Assembly (NCBI GenBank): GCA_964477345.1
Contig: CAYZDL010000002.1
Location: 1-64,000, forward strand
DNA length: 64,000 bases
From: JAJZEO01 sp964477345
Lineage (GTDB): Bacteria > Chlamydiota > Chlamydiia > Chlamydiales > 2-12-FULL-49-11
Direction of reading: 5' to 3'
The notes under the pieces were generated by a model that worked only from the letters and a program-made list of their open reading frames with translations, searched no databases and was not told where the DNA came from. Numbering within the stretch: position 1 is the stretch's first letter; each line of letters begins with the position of its first letter. Position numbers and translations under genes: made by a program. Of the stretch, positions 45,039 to 54,759 are shown piece by piece.

Positions 45039-46577
45039 ATGCTGAAAAAAATTCTCATTTTGCTTTCTGTTGCCATTCTCCCCCTTCAGGGAGCACAATA
45101 CAACAAGAAGATTGGGGTCATCTATGATTCGATCAACCCCGATTCACTAACAGAGTTATTTGCCTTTTATCACATTTATCCTGAGACTCTTCATGGCAAA
45201 AAAGCTTTTGATCGTGCATGGGAATTGATCAATAAACACCGCGATCTTCCCATTTCTCCACTGAAAGATATCCTTCTTCCTAAGCTCGATATTGACCCCT
45301 TCATTACCATGGTGACTAAACAAGCCGGTGATCAAGTTCCTACAATTAGTGATCAGACGCTCGCCATGATTGATCATATTTCTAGTCATTTACATCACAA
45401 TAAATTAAAGGGGCATACTGTTTGGAAAAAAAGCGAAGTTCAAGAACTTAATTCTCCTGAAATCGATCTTGCAAGAGCCCTACTGATTTACCAATTTGGT
45501 GATGATAAAAAACAAGAGATCCGCTCATATGAAGCCTATCTTGATTTGATGGCTTTACAAATCCTCTCAAAATTACCTAAAAACCCTACCGATCTTCAAA
45601 TCATCGATGCGATTTCTCACTACATATTCCAAGATATGCGGTTTCGTTTCCCCCCCCATTCTATGTGGGCTAAAGAAGTCGACTCATACACCTTTCTTTC
45701 GGCTGTTCTCGATTCCAGACATGGTGTCTGCCTTGGTGTATCGATCTTGTACCTCTCCCTTGCCCAACGATTAAATCTTTCTCTACAGATTGTTACTCCA
45801 CCCGGCCACATTTACGTAGCCTACAAAAAAGCCGACGGATCAAAAATCAACATCGAGACGACCGCTAGAGGTGTCGATTTACCTGATGAGAGGTATTTGA
45901 GTATCAATACCTGTAAACTGGTAGAAAGAAGCCTCAAAGAAGTCATTGGTATGAACTTTCAGAACGCTGCTGCTACTGAATGGCATAAAAAGAAATACGA
46001 AGAAGCCTTAAAACTTTATGATATCGCTAAAATTTACATGCCCGACGATCCGCTACTCGATATTTTTATGGGATTTAATTACCTATTTATTGGGAACGAG
46101 GAAGAGGCAAAAAAACTTCTTAGCCGTGCAAAAGACCATCCCCCAAGAGACCATGTCTATCCTGATACAACTCTGATCGATTACCTCGATGGCAAAACTG
46201 ATGGGGAATCAATTAAAGCGATTTACGAACACGTCGATGAAACCCGCGAATCGATCCTAAAAAAGCAGGATGAGCTTCTTAAGATGATCGAAAAATGGCC
46301 TGAGTTTCGAGAAGGATTGTTCCATATTGCAGTCACTTACCTACAATTAGGAAGGAGCAAAGAGGGCCTTGAATGGCTCAATAAGTATCACGATCTCGAC
46401 AATCACAATCCTACTGTAGAGTATTACTTGGGGATTTTATGCCTCAATCGATTCCAATTCAAAAAAGCATGCGAACATATCCACCGCTGTGAGGAGATTC
46501 TTACTTATAGAGGGCATCATCCAAAAGCCCTACAAGGCTTATTGACTCAACTCCGCACCACAGCGCCTTTTTATTAA
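45039..46577 (+). CDS. Exported transglutaminase-like/TPR protein
   Basis: A 512-aa protein with a signal peptide (residues 1-18, ending LQG). The middle has a SirB1/transglutaminase-like core: HGVCLGVSILYLSLAQRLNL, with a Cys at the catalytic position and His in TPPGHIYVAYKK, then IETTARG. The C-terminal third is TPR-like (for example AAATEWHKKKYEEALKLYDIA, LFIGNEEEAKKLL, YLQLGRSKEGLEWL). Whether it is a peptidase, transglutaminase or scaffold is unknown. It follows malQ after 39 bases and overlaps the next convergent gene by four bases. Confidence 0.75.
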   Translation: MLKKILILLSVAILPLQGAQYNKKIGVIYDSINPDSLTELFAFYHIYPETLHGKKAFDRAWELINKHRDLPISPLKDILLPKLDIDPFITMVTKQAGDQVPTISDQTLAMIDHISSHLHHNKLKGHTVWKKSEVQELNSPEIDLARALLIYQFGDDKKQEIRSYEAYLDLMALQILSKLPKNPTDLQIIDAISHYIFQDMRFRFPPHSMWAKEVDSYTFLSAVLDSRHGVCLGVSILYLSLAQRLNLSLQIVTPPGHIYVAYKKADGSKINIETTARGVDLPDERYLSINTCKLVERSLKEVIGMNFQNAAATEWHKKKYEEALKLYDIAKIYMPDDPLLDIFMGFNYLFIGNEEEAKKLLSRAKDHPPRDHVYPDTTLIDYLDGKTDGESIKAIYEHVDETRESILKKQDELLKMIEKWPEFREGLFHIAVTYLQLGRSKEGLEWLNKYHDLDNHNPTVEYYLGILCLNRFQFKKACEHIHRCEEILTYRGHHPKALQGLLTQLRTTAPFY

Positions 46578-47158
46578 TACACTTCATCATCGATAAGAAA
46601 AGCTTTATGCTCTTCTTTGAATTCTTTGACTTCGCGGTCTTCAAAAACAATAACGTCGACCACTTGAAGTTTAGTTCCATCACAAAAATAGGGATGACCA
46701 CCAAAAAAGCCTTTTTTCATCTTTCCTGGGTCCCCCTCAGCCGGCTTTAAGACTAAAACGGCAGGTCTATACCCAGAGCTTAGACTCAAACGATTACTAG
46801 ATGGCCTATGCGCCGAAGTGGCCACTCCCATTGCGTAATCCTTCACAAACGACATAGCATTAGGACATTCCCCGTCAGCCACAAAAAGATGATTCCTGAC
46901 ATCAATAACCGACCCCTTCTCTGGCAGCTCCGACCAGGACTGTGTCCCATGAATATATTTTTTACCAGGATCTGCATAAACTGGATCTGAAAGCTGGGTA
47001 TGGGCTAACCACCCTAGCCCGAAGGCAGCCGTCAGACTGACACAAGTAGCCGTAAGGCCATTGGCAACTCTTCTACTCCCCATTTTTCCAGTAGTTTTAA
47101 GGGCAATAGAGAATATTTCTCGATTAGAAAAAATTCTTAATACAAATCCCATAGACAA
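46574..47158 (-). CDS. Hypothetical membrane-anchored protein
   Basis: A 194-aa protein with one hydrophobic segment around residues 33-53 (NGLTATCVSLTAAFGLGWLA) and a soluble remainder with several Gly/Pro turns and three Cys. No family recognised. The upstream 100 bases are very AT-rich. Converges with the TPR gene. Confidence 0.55.
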   Translation of the reverse strand: MSMGFVLRIFSNREIFSIALKTTGKMGSRRVANGLTATCVSLTAAFGLGWLAHTQLSDPVYADPGKKYIHGTQSWSELPEKGSVIDVRNHLFVADGECPNAMSFVKDYAMGVATSAHRPSSNRLSLSSGYRPAVLVLKPAEGDPGKMKKGFFGGHPYFCDGTKLQVVDVIVFEDREVKEFKEEHKAFLIDDEVY

Positions 47159-47267
47159 CCTAAATTATAATTAATAATTTAAATATAATAACATAAATAT
47201 GAATAAGTTGGGAATAATAACTTAAACTAAATAATAATTATTTTAAATTTATAGAAATGAGGAGATT

Positions 47268-47633
47268 TTACTCGTTATTCTCTTCGACAAGAGGTCTTGC
47301 CCAAACAGAATCATTGGTCGCATCGTTATAGAGTTTATACCGATAGTACTTGTCACCATCTCGCTTATAATCGCTCTGCTTTTCGACAGTGATTTTCCCA
47401 TTGATCCAACCTCCAGACCTATCGATATCCTTCTTGTGGATTTCATAGGTATCACCATTAGAGAGGACAAGTACCCGACCACCATAATTATTTTGCGATA
47501 CAGTGACAGGATTTTTTTTTGACATTGAACTATTCTGACGATTTTTTGCTGTCTGTCCAGGGCTAGGAGCCAACTCATCTGCTGCAATGAGTGCTGGTAG
47601 GGCAATTGCCAATATGTAAAATACTTGCTTCAT
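47268..47633 (-). CDS. Small exported hypothetical protein
   Basis: A 121-aa protein when started at ATG 47633 (MKQVFYILAIALPALIAADE), which gives a clean signal peptide with cleavage near residue 18; an upstream ATG at 47648 adds MYTKD and weakens it. The mature part carries RVLVLSNGDTYEIHKKDI and YYRYKLYNDAT, suggesting a small beta domain. Function unknown. It lies in an AT-rich region, probably with its own promoter. Confidence 0.55.
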   Translation of the reverse strand: MKQVFYILAIALPALIAADELAPSPGQTAKNRQNSSMSKKNPVTVSQNNYGGRVLVLSNGDTYEIHKKDIDRSGGWINGKITVEKQSDYKRDGDKYYRYKLYNDATNDSVWARPLVEENNE

Positions 47634-47741
47634 ATCTTTGGTATACATTTTTGCAAATTTCGATCCAATGAATTTTATTAGAGTTTTTCCTGGTAAGAAA
47701 CCCCTTACCCAGGTAATAGGAAATCAAACTGGACCTAAATT

Positions 47742-48668
47742 ATGATTGAACCAAGTGAGATCGATCAATTGCGACTCCATTTTCGAATATCGGGCCCACT
47801 TTCTATTGAAAGGGTCGCGCACCATCTTGTCGGAAAGGTGTTCTTTTTGAAGGGCCACAAACACGAATATCTAGCTCAACTCTACGAAACCATTCATACT
47901 AACTCGCAAATCCAGACAGATTTGGATCTTTTGAGAAACTTTTCTAATCACGGTTTTAATGTTCCTATCCCTTTGATTTCTGTAGATGGCAATTCTTTTG
48001 ACACCAAGAGCTTCCATAAACCGTGCGCTCTCTTTGCTCAAAAAAGAGATAACCCCCTGCCCCTCTTCCCAAAACAACTTTCTAAAGTAGCTGCACAACT
48101 TGCAGAAATGGAAAAGATCGTTGTTCAAAGACACTCCTCTATTTTAGGAAAAAAAATCGATGCGATTTTTACAATGTTTGAACTCCTTTCTCAAGAAGAG
48201 AAAATGGTAGAGGAGACATTTATCAGTGAGTATTTTGCCTTTAAATCTTCCTACATAGAATTGATCAATTCCACCCGCGTAAGTTGTTTTGGATTTTTTC
48301 CTGGGAAAGACATATTCTTTTTGTCTAAAGATGAACAGGCTGGATTTACTCACCGCTCTTTCATTTATGATCATCCTAGATTGTTTGGACTTGCCCAATT
48401 GATCTTAAGCACCTGTTTTAATGATGATGGCTCAATCGACTATGATAAGCTCGATGGCGCGACCTCTGGCTATGCTAGAGAATCGTCTTGTTCTTCGAAT
48501 GAGTGGGATTTACTTGATGGAACTCTCAAAACAGCCGCTTTTTTTGAAGTTTTATGCCACTGGCTTGCTACGGTTTATCAACCAAACTTGATGCACATCG
48601 ATGAATTGATTGTTGCTCGAATGAAACAAAAACATTTAAAAAAATTGAGACTAAGAGACTATTGTTAA
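47742..48668 (+). CDS. Kinase-fold protein (APH/homoserine kinase-like) lacking catalytic residues
   Basis: A 308-aa protein resembling the ThrB/APH kinase fold: an N-lobe with VFFLKGHKHEYLAQLYE, HGFNVPIPLIS and KPCALFAQ, then a C-lobe block GFFPGKDIFFLSKDEQAGFTHRSFIYD. In active relatives this block reads H-x-D-x-F-P-x-N-I-F-F and L-I-D-F-Y; here the catalytic Asp and the metal-binding Asp are replaced (Phe/Pro region and His). This predicts a pseudokinase. It overlaps the start region of the active-looking paralog at 48680, suggesting a paired role. Confidence 0.65.
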   Translation: MIEPSEIDQLRLHFRISGPLSIERVAHHLVGKVFFLKGHKHEYLAQLYETIHTNSQIQTDLDLLRNFSNHGFNVPIPLISVDGNSFDTKSFHKPCALFAQKRDNPLPLFPKQLSKVAAQLAEMEKIVVQRHSSILGKKIDAIFTMFELLSQEEKMVEETFISEYFAFKSSYIELINSTRVSCFGFFPGKDIFFLSKDEQAGFTHRSFIYDHPRLFGLAQLILSTCFNDDGSIDYDKLDGATSGYARESSCSSNEWDLLDGTLKTAAFFEVLCHWLATVYQPNLMHIDELIVARMKQKHLKKLRLRDYC

Positions 48669-48679
48669 ATAGAGGCACT

Positions 48680-49600
48680 ATGAACCAAATAGGTTTAAAT
48701 CAGAAAATCCTAACCTTTGCTTTGAAAGCTGGTTTAGATTCCCCTGAAAAAATAAAGCTGATCTCAAAAGGTGTGGCTTCAGAGACTTATCAGATTTTTA
48801 ATAAAGAAAAGCGATATGTAATCACCCGTTTTACTAATGAGTCAATTACACTCGAACCTATACTTGTCACAAAATCGTCTCGCTTTTTTTCTAAAATGCA
48901 ATTTCCGGTACCGATTATTTACGCTACAGGTCAAATTGATCAATGCGAGACAATTCTTGCAGAACATAAATGGGGGAAAGTCAAGCCTTTGTGGGTAGAC
49001 AACGACTATGAACAACTGGGATCTTTAATAGCCAACCTTCATTGGACTCAACGACTATTCTTCCACAACCAACCCACCTATTCGATTATCGACAAGATGA
49101 AAATAATGGTGCTCAACCTCGAAAATTCGCTACCTGAAAGCTTTAAGCCAATATTGGATGAGGTAGAACATTTAGCAAGCGAATGGCCGAGTGACATCCC
49201 TAAGGGATTAATCCATGGTGACATTTGGTTCAAAAACATCTTTTTTGATGGCGACAACATTTCGGCATTGCTCGATTTTTATCTCCCTCTTCACGATTGC
49301 CTTATTTATGATTTGGGTGCTGTCCTCAAAGGAATCTATTTTTCAAAAGCAGGAGAGGAGTGCGATAAAAAACTAAATGCCTTTTTAACGGCCTATCAAA
49401 AGATCACTCCCCTTACCGAAAAAGAAATTGAACTTCTCCCTCTCATGTTAAAAGCCAAAATCATCTACACGATCTTAGCCATGCTTACCCAAGCCCTTTA
49501 CAATCTTTCTATGCGTGAAAAGTTCTTAGATATCGCCATGTTTAATTATCTAAAACTCAATGAAACCAAGGAAATTTCTTTTGAAAGATCCTTTGCTTAA
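48680..49600 (+). CDS. APH/homoserine kinase-like phosphotransferase
   Basis: A 306-aa kinase-fold protein (aminoglycoside phosphotransferase clan, homoserine-kinase ThrB-like). Key residues are present: HGDIWFKNIFF (catalytic Asp and Asn) and ALLDFYLPLHD (metal Asp), followed by IYDLGAVLKG. ATG 48680 is chosen because AGAGG lies just upstream. Likely phosphorylates a small hydroxylated metabolite; homoserine is one option, but an aminoalcohol or sugar is equally possible. An MFS carrier gene follows after 17 bases and may import the substrate. Confidence 0.75.
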   Translation: MNQIGLNQKILTFALKAGLDSPEKIKLISKGVASETYQIFNKEKRYVITRFTNESITLEPILVTKSSRFFSKMQFPVPIIYATGQIDQCETILAEHKWGKVKPLWVDNDYEQLGSLIANLHWTQRLFFHNQPTYSIIDKMKIMVLNLENSLPESFKPILDEVEHLASEWPSDIPKGLIHGDIWFKNIFFDGDNISALLDFYLPLHDCLIYDLGAVLKGIYFSKAGEECDKKLNAFLTAYQKITPLTEKEIELLPLMLKAKIIYTILAMLTQALYNLSMREKFLDIAMFNYLKLNETKEISFERSFA

Positions 49601-49617
49601 CTGATGGTAACCCCAAG

Positions 49618-50859
49618 TTGAAACAACTTTTTCGTAAAATAATTGCCCCTCTTTCCTCCCTTCTAATCATTATATTGGGAACAAGTTTCTTTAATACTTT
49701 CATTTCAGTGAGAATCTCTGTCGACGGCTGGAGCAATTTTTTAACCGGACTTGTTTACTCAGCTTACTACCTTGGGATGATGCTGGGTGCTATCTACATG
49801 GAAAAATTGATCAATCGAACCGGTCATATCCGAGGCTTTGCGATCTTTGCTTCTTGTACAGCTTGTTCTATTCTTTTGCAGAGCTATACAGTTTCCCCCT
49901 ACGCCTGGATCTTTTTCCGTTTAACCATGGGCGCTGCCTGTGCTGGCCTATTTATTGTCATTGAAAGCTGGCTCCTTCTTCTCTCTTCTTCCTCGACAAG
50001 AGGGGTAGTTTTGTCAATTTACATGGTTTCACTCTATACCGCTCAATCATTAGGACAATTCATCCTCAATTTTGTCCCGATACAAGACAACAAAGCCTTC
50101 ACTCTCACGGTGATATTTTGCACTCTATCAATTATCCCCGTATGCTTTATGAGAGCCGCTGCTCCTCATGTACATGAACCTGAGTATATTAATATTTTTT
50201 ACCTTCTCAAAAAAACCCCTTTAGGTTTTGTAGCAAATTTAATTTCGGGGTTGATTCTTGGTTCATTTTATGCATTAGGCCCTGTATTTGGGCGAGAAAT
50301 TGGGTTATCGATTTGGAAAATTTCCTTAGTCATGTCTGTGACTATATTTGGAGGGATGGCACTACAATGGCCAATTGGAAAATTTTCCGATCTTGTTCAA
50401 AGACGCAAAGTGATCATTACGATAGCGATAGCTCTTTTAGTGATTAGCACGATTCTCTTTATCTATCAACCAATGCCATTTCTCCTTCTTTTGATTCTTC
50501 TATTTCTGTATGGAGGATTTTCATTTACCCTCTATCCAATTGCAATCACCTATTGCTGTGATTTTTTTTCCTCTGCAGGGATCACAGCAATTACTTGTGC
50601 AGCTCTGATCATTTATGGAATTGGTTGTATCATTGGTCCTCTACTTTCTCCCCTAATCATGGCGATTACGAAACCCTCCGGACTCTTTCTATTCACAGCA
50701 GTCCTCAGCCTTCTTCTTTCGATCTATGCCTCGTGGCGCCACCACGTACTCCCCCCACAACCTGAGAAAACAAAGGAACCCTTTGAGCCGATGCCCTCAA
50801 CAACACCCGTAGGTACAGAGCTCGACCCTCGCACCGACCCCCCAAAACAAAACCCCTAA
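49618..50859 (+). CDS. MFS transporter (YcaD-like)
   Basis: A 413-aa carrier with twelve helices. It resembles the YcaD-type branch: LVYSAYYLGMMLGAIYMEKLI, FFRLTMGAACAGLFIVIESWLL, SIYMVSLYTAQSLGQF. It starts with TTG 49618 (no ATG is available in frame nearby). The C-terminal 30 residues are a Pro-rich cytoplasmic tail. Probably transcribed with the two kinase-like genes. Substrate unknown. Confidence 0.8.
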   Translation: MKQLFRKIIAPLSSLLIIILGTSFFNTFISVRISVDGWSNFLTGLVYSAYYLGMMLGAIYMEKLINRTGHIRGFAIFASCTACSILLQSYTVSPYAWIFFRLTMGAACAGLFIVIESWLLLLSSSSTRGVVLSIYMVSLYTAQSLGQFILNFVPIQDNKAFTLTVIFCTLSIIPVCFMRAAAPHVHEPEYINIFYLLKKTPLGFVANLISGLILGSFYALGPVFGREIGLSIWKISLVMSVTIFGGMALQWPIGKFSDLVQRRKVIITIAIALLVISTILFIYQPMPFLLLLILLFLYGGFSFTLYPIAITYCCDFFSSAGITAITCAALIIYGIGCIIGPLLSPLIMAITKPSGLFLFTAVLSLLLSIYASWRHHVLPPQPEKTKEPFEPMPSTTPVGTELDPRTDPPKQNP

Positions 50860-50878
50860 ACAACTACTCGGTGGTTTA
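50857..50878. terminator. Hairpin between convergent genes
   Basis: TAAACAAC and GTGGTTTA pair around a six-base loop (one mismatch). On the plus strand an A-run follows; on the minus strand GGGGTTTTGTTTT follows, so it could end the minus-strand gene at 50895. Weak bidirectional candidate. Confidence 0.4.
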
Positions 50879-50894
50879 GAAAAAAATCTCGTCT

Positions 50895-51380
50895 TTAGCT
50901 AGGAAAAAGTTCTTTGAATTGCTCGCGAAGCGAGTTAGGAACAACTTCATCGACCCCTGTTTTGTCGTACATCAAAAAGTACATACAAGAAAACATAATG
51001 CCTAAAGCGGGACTAAAAAGGGCGATGATCAAAGCAAGTCCGCAGACAACTGCTCTTTTAAATGAGAGATAGGATCTTAAAAAACTTCTCCTGAGAGGAT
51101 GAATTTGGAAAAAAGAGGCGATGCAAAGCGACATTTTTGCAATACAAGCGATGAGTGAGTAGATCCCCCAAATAAGATCAGCAATGAGGAGAAGAAAAAA
51201 GAACAAGCGGGCTGCAATCGCTGAAAATAACCGGTCATTTGAAGATTCTGAGGGGGGGATAAAGTTTTCATCGATTTGATTTGTCTTGAACGCCTCTGGA
51301 TCAATCTTCGGGCCTCTTTCATTAAAGATTTTCTCCGAATGAACCTTCTCGTAAAAGTCAAAAATATTGTAAATGGCCAC
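50895..51380 (-). CDS. Hypothetical two-segment membrane protein
   Basis: A 161-aa protein with a polar N-terminal 50 residues, hydrophobic segments around 52-85 (AARLFFFLLLIADLIWGIYSL) and 110-135 (AVVCGLALIIALFSPALGIMF), and a charged end. The paired hydrophobic segments resemble bilobed hydrophobic domains of inclusion membrane proteins, but this is only a shape similarity. 20 bases downstream of sthA in the same direction. Confidence 0.55.
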   Translation of the reverse strand: MAIYNIFDFYEKVHSEKIFNERGPKIDPEAFKTNQIDENFIPPSESSNDRLFSAIAARLFFFLLLIADLIWGIYSLIACIAKMSLCIASFFQIHPLRRSFLRSYLSFKRAVVCGLALIIALFSPALGIMFSCMYFLMYDKTGVDEVVPNSLREQFKELFPS

Positions 51381-51400
51381 ATCACTCCTCGTTGATCGAG

Positions 51401-52804
51401 TTAGTTCTGCATATTTAACTTGTTCATCCCATTCAATGCCGCAATCCGGTACATTTCGGCGAATGTTGGAAAATTAAATACTTCATCCACAAAATAATCA
51501 ATTTTCGCATTAAAAGATATCGCAAGTTGCGCGATATGGATCAACTCTGTGGCCCCACGGCCAATGATGTGGGCACCAAAAAGGGTTAAGGTTTTGGGGT
51601 CGAAAATCAATTTACATAAACCTGTTTCCGATCCTGTGATCACACTTCTCGATATTTCGTAATAATAGGCACGACCTATCTCATAAGAGATCCCATCCCG
51701 CTTCAATTCTTCCTCAGTTTTTCCGATACACGAAATCTCAGGAATTGTGTAAATGCCATAAGGATAGATTTGAGTGTGGCGATTAATTTTATGCCCGAGT
51801 GCATTCAACGCAGCCAATCTCCCTTGCACTAACCCTGTCGAAGAGAGGCATGGTCCACCAATGACATCCCCCGCTGCATAGACCCCTTCTACCCTGGTCT
51901 GATAGTGTTCATCAACTTCAAGATAGCCCCATTGATTTGTTTCAAGACCAATCGCCTCAATATTCAATCCTTTTACGTTAGCCTCTCGCCCCGCAGCCAC
52001 TAAAACCGTCTCAGCGCTTATTTGATTACCATCATCTAAAGTGACCACTACCTCATTATCCTTTGGTGTTATCTCCCGATAACCCATTGATCCAATGAAT
52101 CGAAGGCGATTTTCCTCTAGATATATCTGTAAATGGGATCCAATTTCCCTATCGAGAAATGATAATAGGCGGGGCCTTTTATCAATCATCGTCACCTTTG
52201 TCCCCAAAATAGAGAACATACTCGCATATTCGGAACCGATCACACCGGCTCCAATGACAATCATTGATTTTGGGACGTGCTCCATTTGTAAAAGTCCCGT
52301 CGAAGTGAAAATTCTTTTTTCATCGATCGGAACAGAGGAGGGTGTTTTAGGCCTAGATCCAGGTGTCAACAATACCTTTTTTGGTCGAAAAGTACGAAAG
52401 ACCACCCCTTTTTCATCAATCACCTCAACCAGTTTATTTTCTGTAAACCGTGCCTTCCCTCGGACCAGCTCAATTCTATTTTTAGCGAGTTGGCGAAGTA
52501 GCGTCTCTTTTAGATGCTCCTTCACCAAATTGACCCTGTGATTTAAGTCTGAAATCGAGATCTCTGCCCGTTCTGGAAGGGATGAAGGTGTCGCGTAAAA
52601 GCTCCGTGTTCTAAAATTGGTAAGATCGAGAATCGCCTCTCTTAGAGACTTTGAAGGTATAGTGCCGGTCCAAAGCGACGACCCCCCCGCTTCCCAAGCC
52701 TCTACTACTACGACTTTCATCTTAAATTTACTGACTTGAATTGCCCCTTTCTGACCAGAAGGGCCCGACCCGATCACGATAAAATCGATATCTTCAATAT
52801 TCAC
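51401..52804 (-). CDS. sthA: Soluble pyridine nucleotide transhydrogenase SthA-like
   Basis: A 467-aa FAD flavoprotein of the disulfide reductase superfamily with the SthA pattern: FIVIGSGPSGQKGAIQ (FAD), GGSSLWTGTIPSKSLREAI, GAGVIGSEYASMFSILG (NAD(P)) and VYAAGDVIGGPCLSSTGLVQGR. Unlike dihydrolipoamide dehydrogenase it lacks the redox Cys pair, which matches transhydrogenases. It would balance NADH and NADPH. It starts next to murJ with two bases between and is probably co-transcribed. Confidence 0.88.
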   Translation of the reverse strand: MNIEDIDFIVIGSGPSGQKGAIQVSKFKMKVVVVEAWEAGGSSLWTGTIPSKSLREAILDLTNFRTRSFYATPSSLPERAEISISDLNHRVNLVKEHLKETLLRQLAKNRIELVRGKARFTENKLVEVIDEKGVVFRTFRPKKVLLTPGSRPKTPSSVPIDEKRIFTSTGLLQMEHVPKSMIVIGAGVIGSEYASMFSILGTKVTMIDKRPRLLSFLDREIGSHLQIYLEENRLRFIGSMGYREITPKDNEVVVTLDDGNQISAETVLVAAGREANVKGLNIEAIGLETNQWGYLEVDEHYQTRVEGVYAAGDVIGGPCLSSTGLVQGRLAALNALGHKINRHTQIYPYGIYTIPEISCIGKTEEELKRDGISYEIGRAYYYEISRSVITGSETGLCKLIFDPKTLTLFGAHIIGRGATELIHIAQLAISFNAKIDYFVDEVFNFPTFAEMYRIAALNGMNKLNMQN

Positions 52805-52806
52805 AA

Positions 52807-54405
52807 TTAAGACCCTCTTGAAAATCCTAGCATCGATAAAACATGATCAATACGTAGAACAAAACTCATCAAAAGAAAAATTGATCCGAAAAATGAAGTG
52901 AGAACAATGAACTCTCTTAGTTGAATGATGAACGTACGAGAAAACTCGACGGTAAGATCGCCAAGGAACAATTGAATGGTCGGATCGTGCATAAAAAAGT
53001 GTCCAAACAACAAGGTTGCAACCCCTGCGACCAATGAGGAAAAAACTACCTTGACAACGGTTGGCATTACGGCAGATAAAATCCGGATATGAAGCCTAGA
53101 GAGTAAAAACCTTGCGTTATAGTAAGCCGCTATACTTGTCGCAATTGAAATTCCCAGGGTTCCCATCGAAAATCCAAACACCAAGATGATATTTAACATT
53201 AAATTTAATCCGACAGAGATCAAAGAGGCAAGGGTGGGTGTCCAAAAATCGCGCCTAGCATAAAAGGCTGGGGCCAAAAGAAGGACGAAAGCCGAAGGAA
53301 CAAGTCCTAAGCCATAGCCCCAAAGACAATAAGTCGTTTGAATGGTCGAAATATTGTTAAATTCTCCTCTCCCATAGAGCAGATTCACCGATGCCCCTCC
53401 AAGAAGAAAAATCGCCACTGTGCCTGGAAAGAGCAGTGTAAAAGTGCGTCCAAACCCAAATTTTAAAAGAGATTTATAGTTTTTATGATCATCGTTCTTA
53501 ATCGCCCGAGTCAAAGGGGGCATCAGAGCCGACGCAATCGCAATCCCAAAGAGAGCCAAGGGTAATTGTTGCAAACGATGAGCATAGCTTAAGTAAGCAG
53601 GACCTTCAAGAGAAGCCCACCTTGCTATGATCACATCAACAGCACTATTGATCTGAACAGCTGCCACTCCTACTACCCCAAGAAGCAAAGGGATTACCAT
53701 ATCTTTGAGTTCTTGAGTGAAGAGGCGAACATTGAACCATTCCCGTAAAGTCAAAAATTGGGAGGCGTATTTTTTTAGCCCCGCTGTAGTTACCCACCAT
53801 TGTAGAAAGAAGGCAAATACCACCCCAATTGAAGTTCCCATCATCGCTTTATACGGTTCTTGATGACGACAGAACCAAACGGCCACAATCCACACAAGAT
53901 TAAATGCGACAGGAGCAATCCCTGGGATAAAAAAATTTCTTTCACATTGAAGAAGAGCGATGGAGAGGCCGAACAAACAAATAAAGATCAGCCCCGGCAC
54001 CATGCACATCATCATTTTTAAAATTTGAGACGTCCCATAAGAAAGATCGCAATAATAGAGAATTGCCCCTATGAAAGCTTCCAAACCTATGATGATGAAA
54101 CTCAAGATGACAACCAGAGACCAAAATAAATCTCGAAAGAAAAGAGCTGCTTCCTTGGGGTCTTTTTTTCGTTTCCCTTCAAAAAAAGGGATGAATCCAT
54201 TGAGTAATGCCCCTTCTCCAAAAAGCCTTCTTAATAGGTTTGAAAGCCGAAAAGCTAAGAGAAAAGCTGCAACAGCCGGGGAAGTTCCATACCAGTAAGC
54301 CATTGTCAAGTCCCTTACCATGCCGGTAATACGGCTAATAAAAGTCCCGGTAAGGAAATGGGTAGCAGATCTGGCTACAGTGGTATTTGTGTCTTGTGGG
54401 TTCAT
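52807..54405 (-). CDS. murJ: Lipid II flippase MurJ
   Basis: A 532-aa polytopic protein with about fourteen helices. It has the MurJ start pattern (SRITGMVRDLTMAYWYGTSPAVAAFLLAFRLSNLLRRLFGEGAL) with the essential Arg residues. It moves the peptidoglycan precursor across the inner membrane. Its presence fits the PBP4-type peptidase in this window. Divergent from rpmB with 84 bases between starts. Confidence 0.93.
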   Translation of the reverse strand: MNPQDTNTTVARSATHFLTGTFISRITGMVRDLTMAYWYGTSPAVAAFLLAFRLSNLLRRLFGEGALLNGFIPFFEGKRKKDPKEAALFFRDLFWSLVVILSFIIIGLEAFIGAILYYCDLSYGTSQILKMMMCMVPGLIFICLFGLSIALLQCERNFFIPGIAPVAFNLVWIVAVWFCRHQEPYKAMMGTSIGVVFAFFLQWWVTTAGLKKYASQFLTLREWFNVRLFTQELKDMVIPLLLGVVGVAAVQINSAVDVIIARWASLEGPAYLSYAHRLQQLPLALFGIAIASALMPPLTRAIKNDDHKNYKSLLKFGFGRTFTLLFPGTVAIFLLGGASVNLLYGRGEFNNISTIQTTYCLWGYGLGLVPSAFVLLLAPAFYARRDFWTPTLASLISVGLNLMLNIILVFGFSMGTLGISIATSIAAYYNARFLLSRLHIRILSAVMPTVVKVVFSSLVAGVATLLFGHFFMHDPTIQLFLGDLTVEFSRTFIIQLREFIVLTSFFGSIFLLMSFVLRIDHVLSMLGFSRGS

Positions 54406-54489
54406 TTATTTCCTTCTTATAACCTAGAACGATTTACTTGTCTATTTTCATCCGATATGCTATCCTCCTCCGAAACGAAGGATACAGAC

Positions 54490-54759
54490 ATGTCTAGAGT
54501 ATGTGAAGTTACAGGAAAAAGATTCGGTAAAGGAAGAACTTACTGTTACCGTGGTATTGCTAAAAAGAAGAAGGGAATTGGTCTAAATATCACTGGATCA
54601 AGCAAAAGACAACACCGTCCTAACCTCTTCAACCAAAAGATCTGGTCTCCAGAAAAAAAGTGCTTTGTCAGATTAAAGCTATCAGCTCACGCCTTAAGAA
54701 TTATTGACCGCATAGGAATTGATTCTGTCCTCAGAAAGATGGCGAAACAAGAAGCTTAA
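54490..54759 (+). CDS. rpmB: 50S ribosomal protein L28
   Basis: An 89-aa basic protein of the large subunit. It has MSRVCEVTGKRFGKGR at the start, a Cys pair absent from the zinc type, RQHRPNLFNQKIW and an ending LRKMAKQEA. ATG 54490 gives the family length; the longer upstream frame is antisense to murJ. The following gene overlaps its end. Confidence 0.95.
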   Translation: MSRVCEVTGKRFGKGRTYCYRGIAKKKKGIGLNITGSSKRQHRPNLFNQKIWSPEKKCFVRLKLSAHALRIIDRIGIDSVLRKMAKQEA

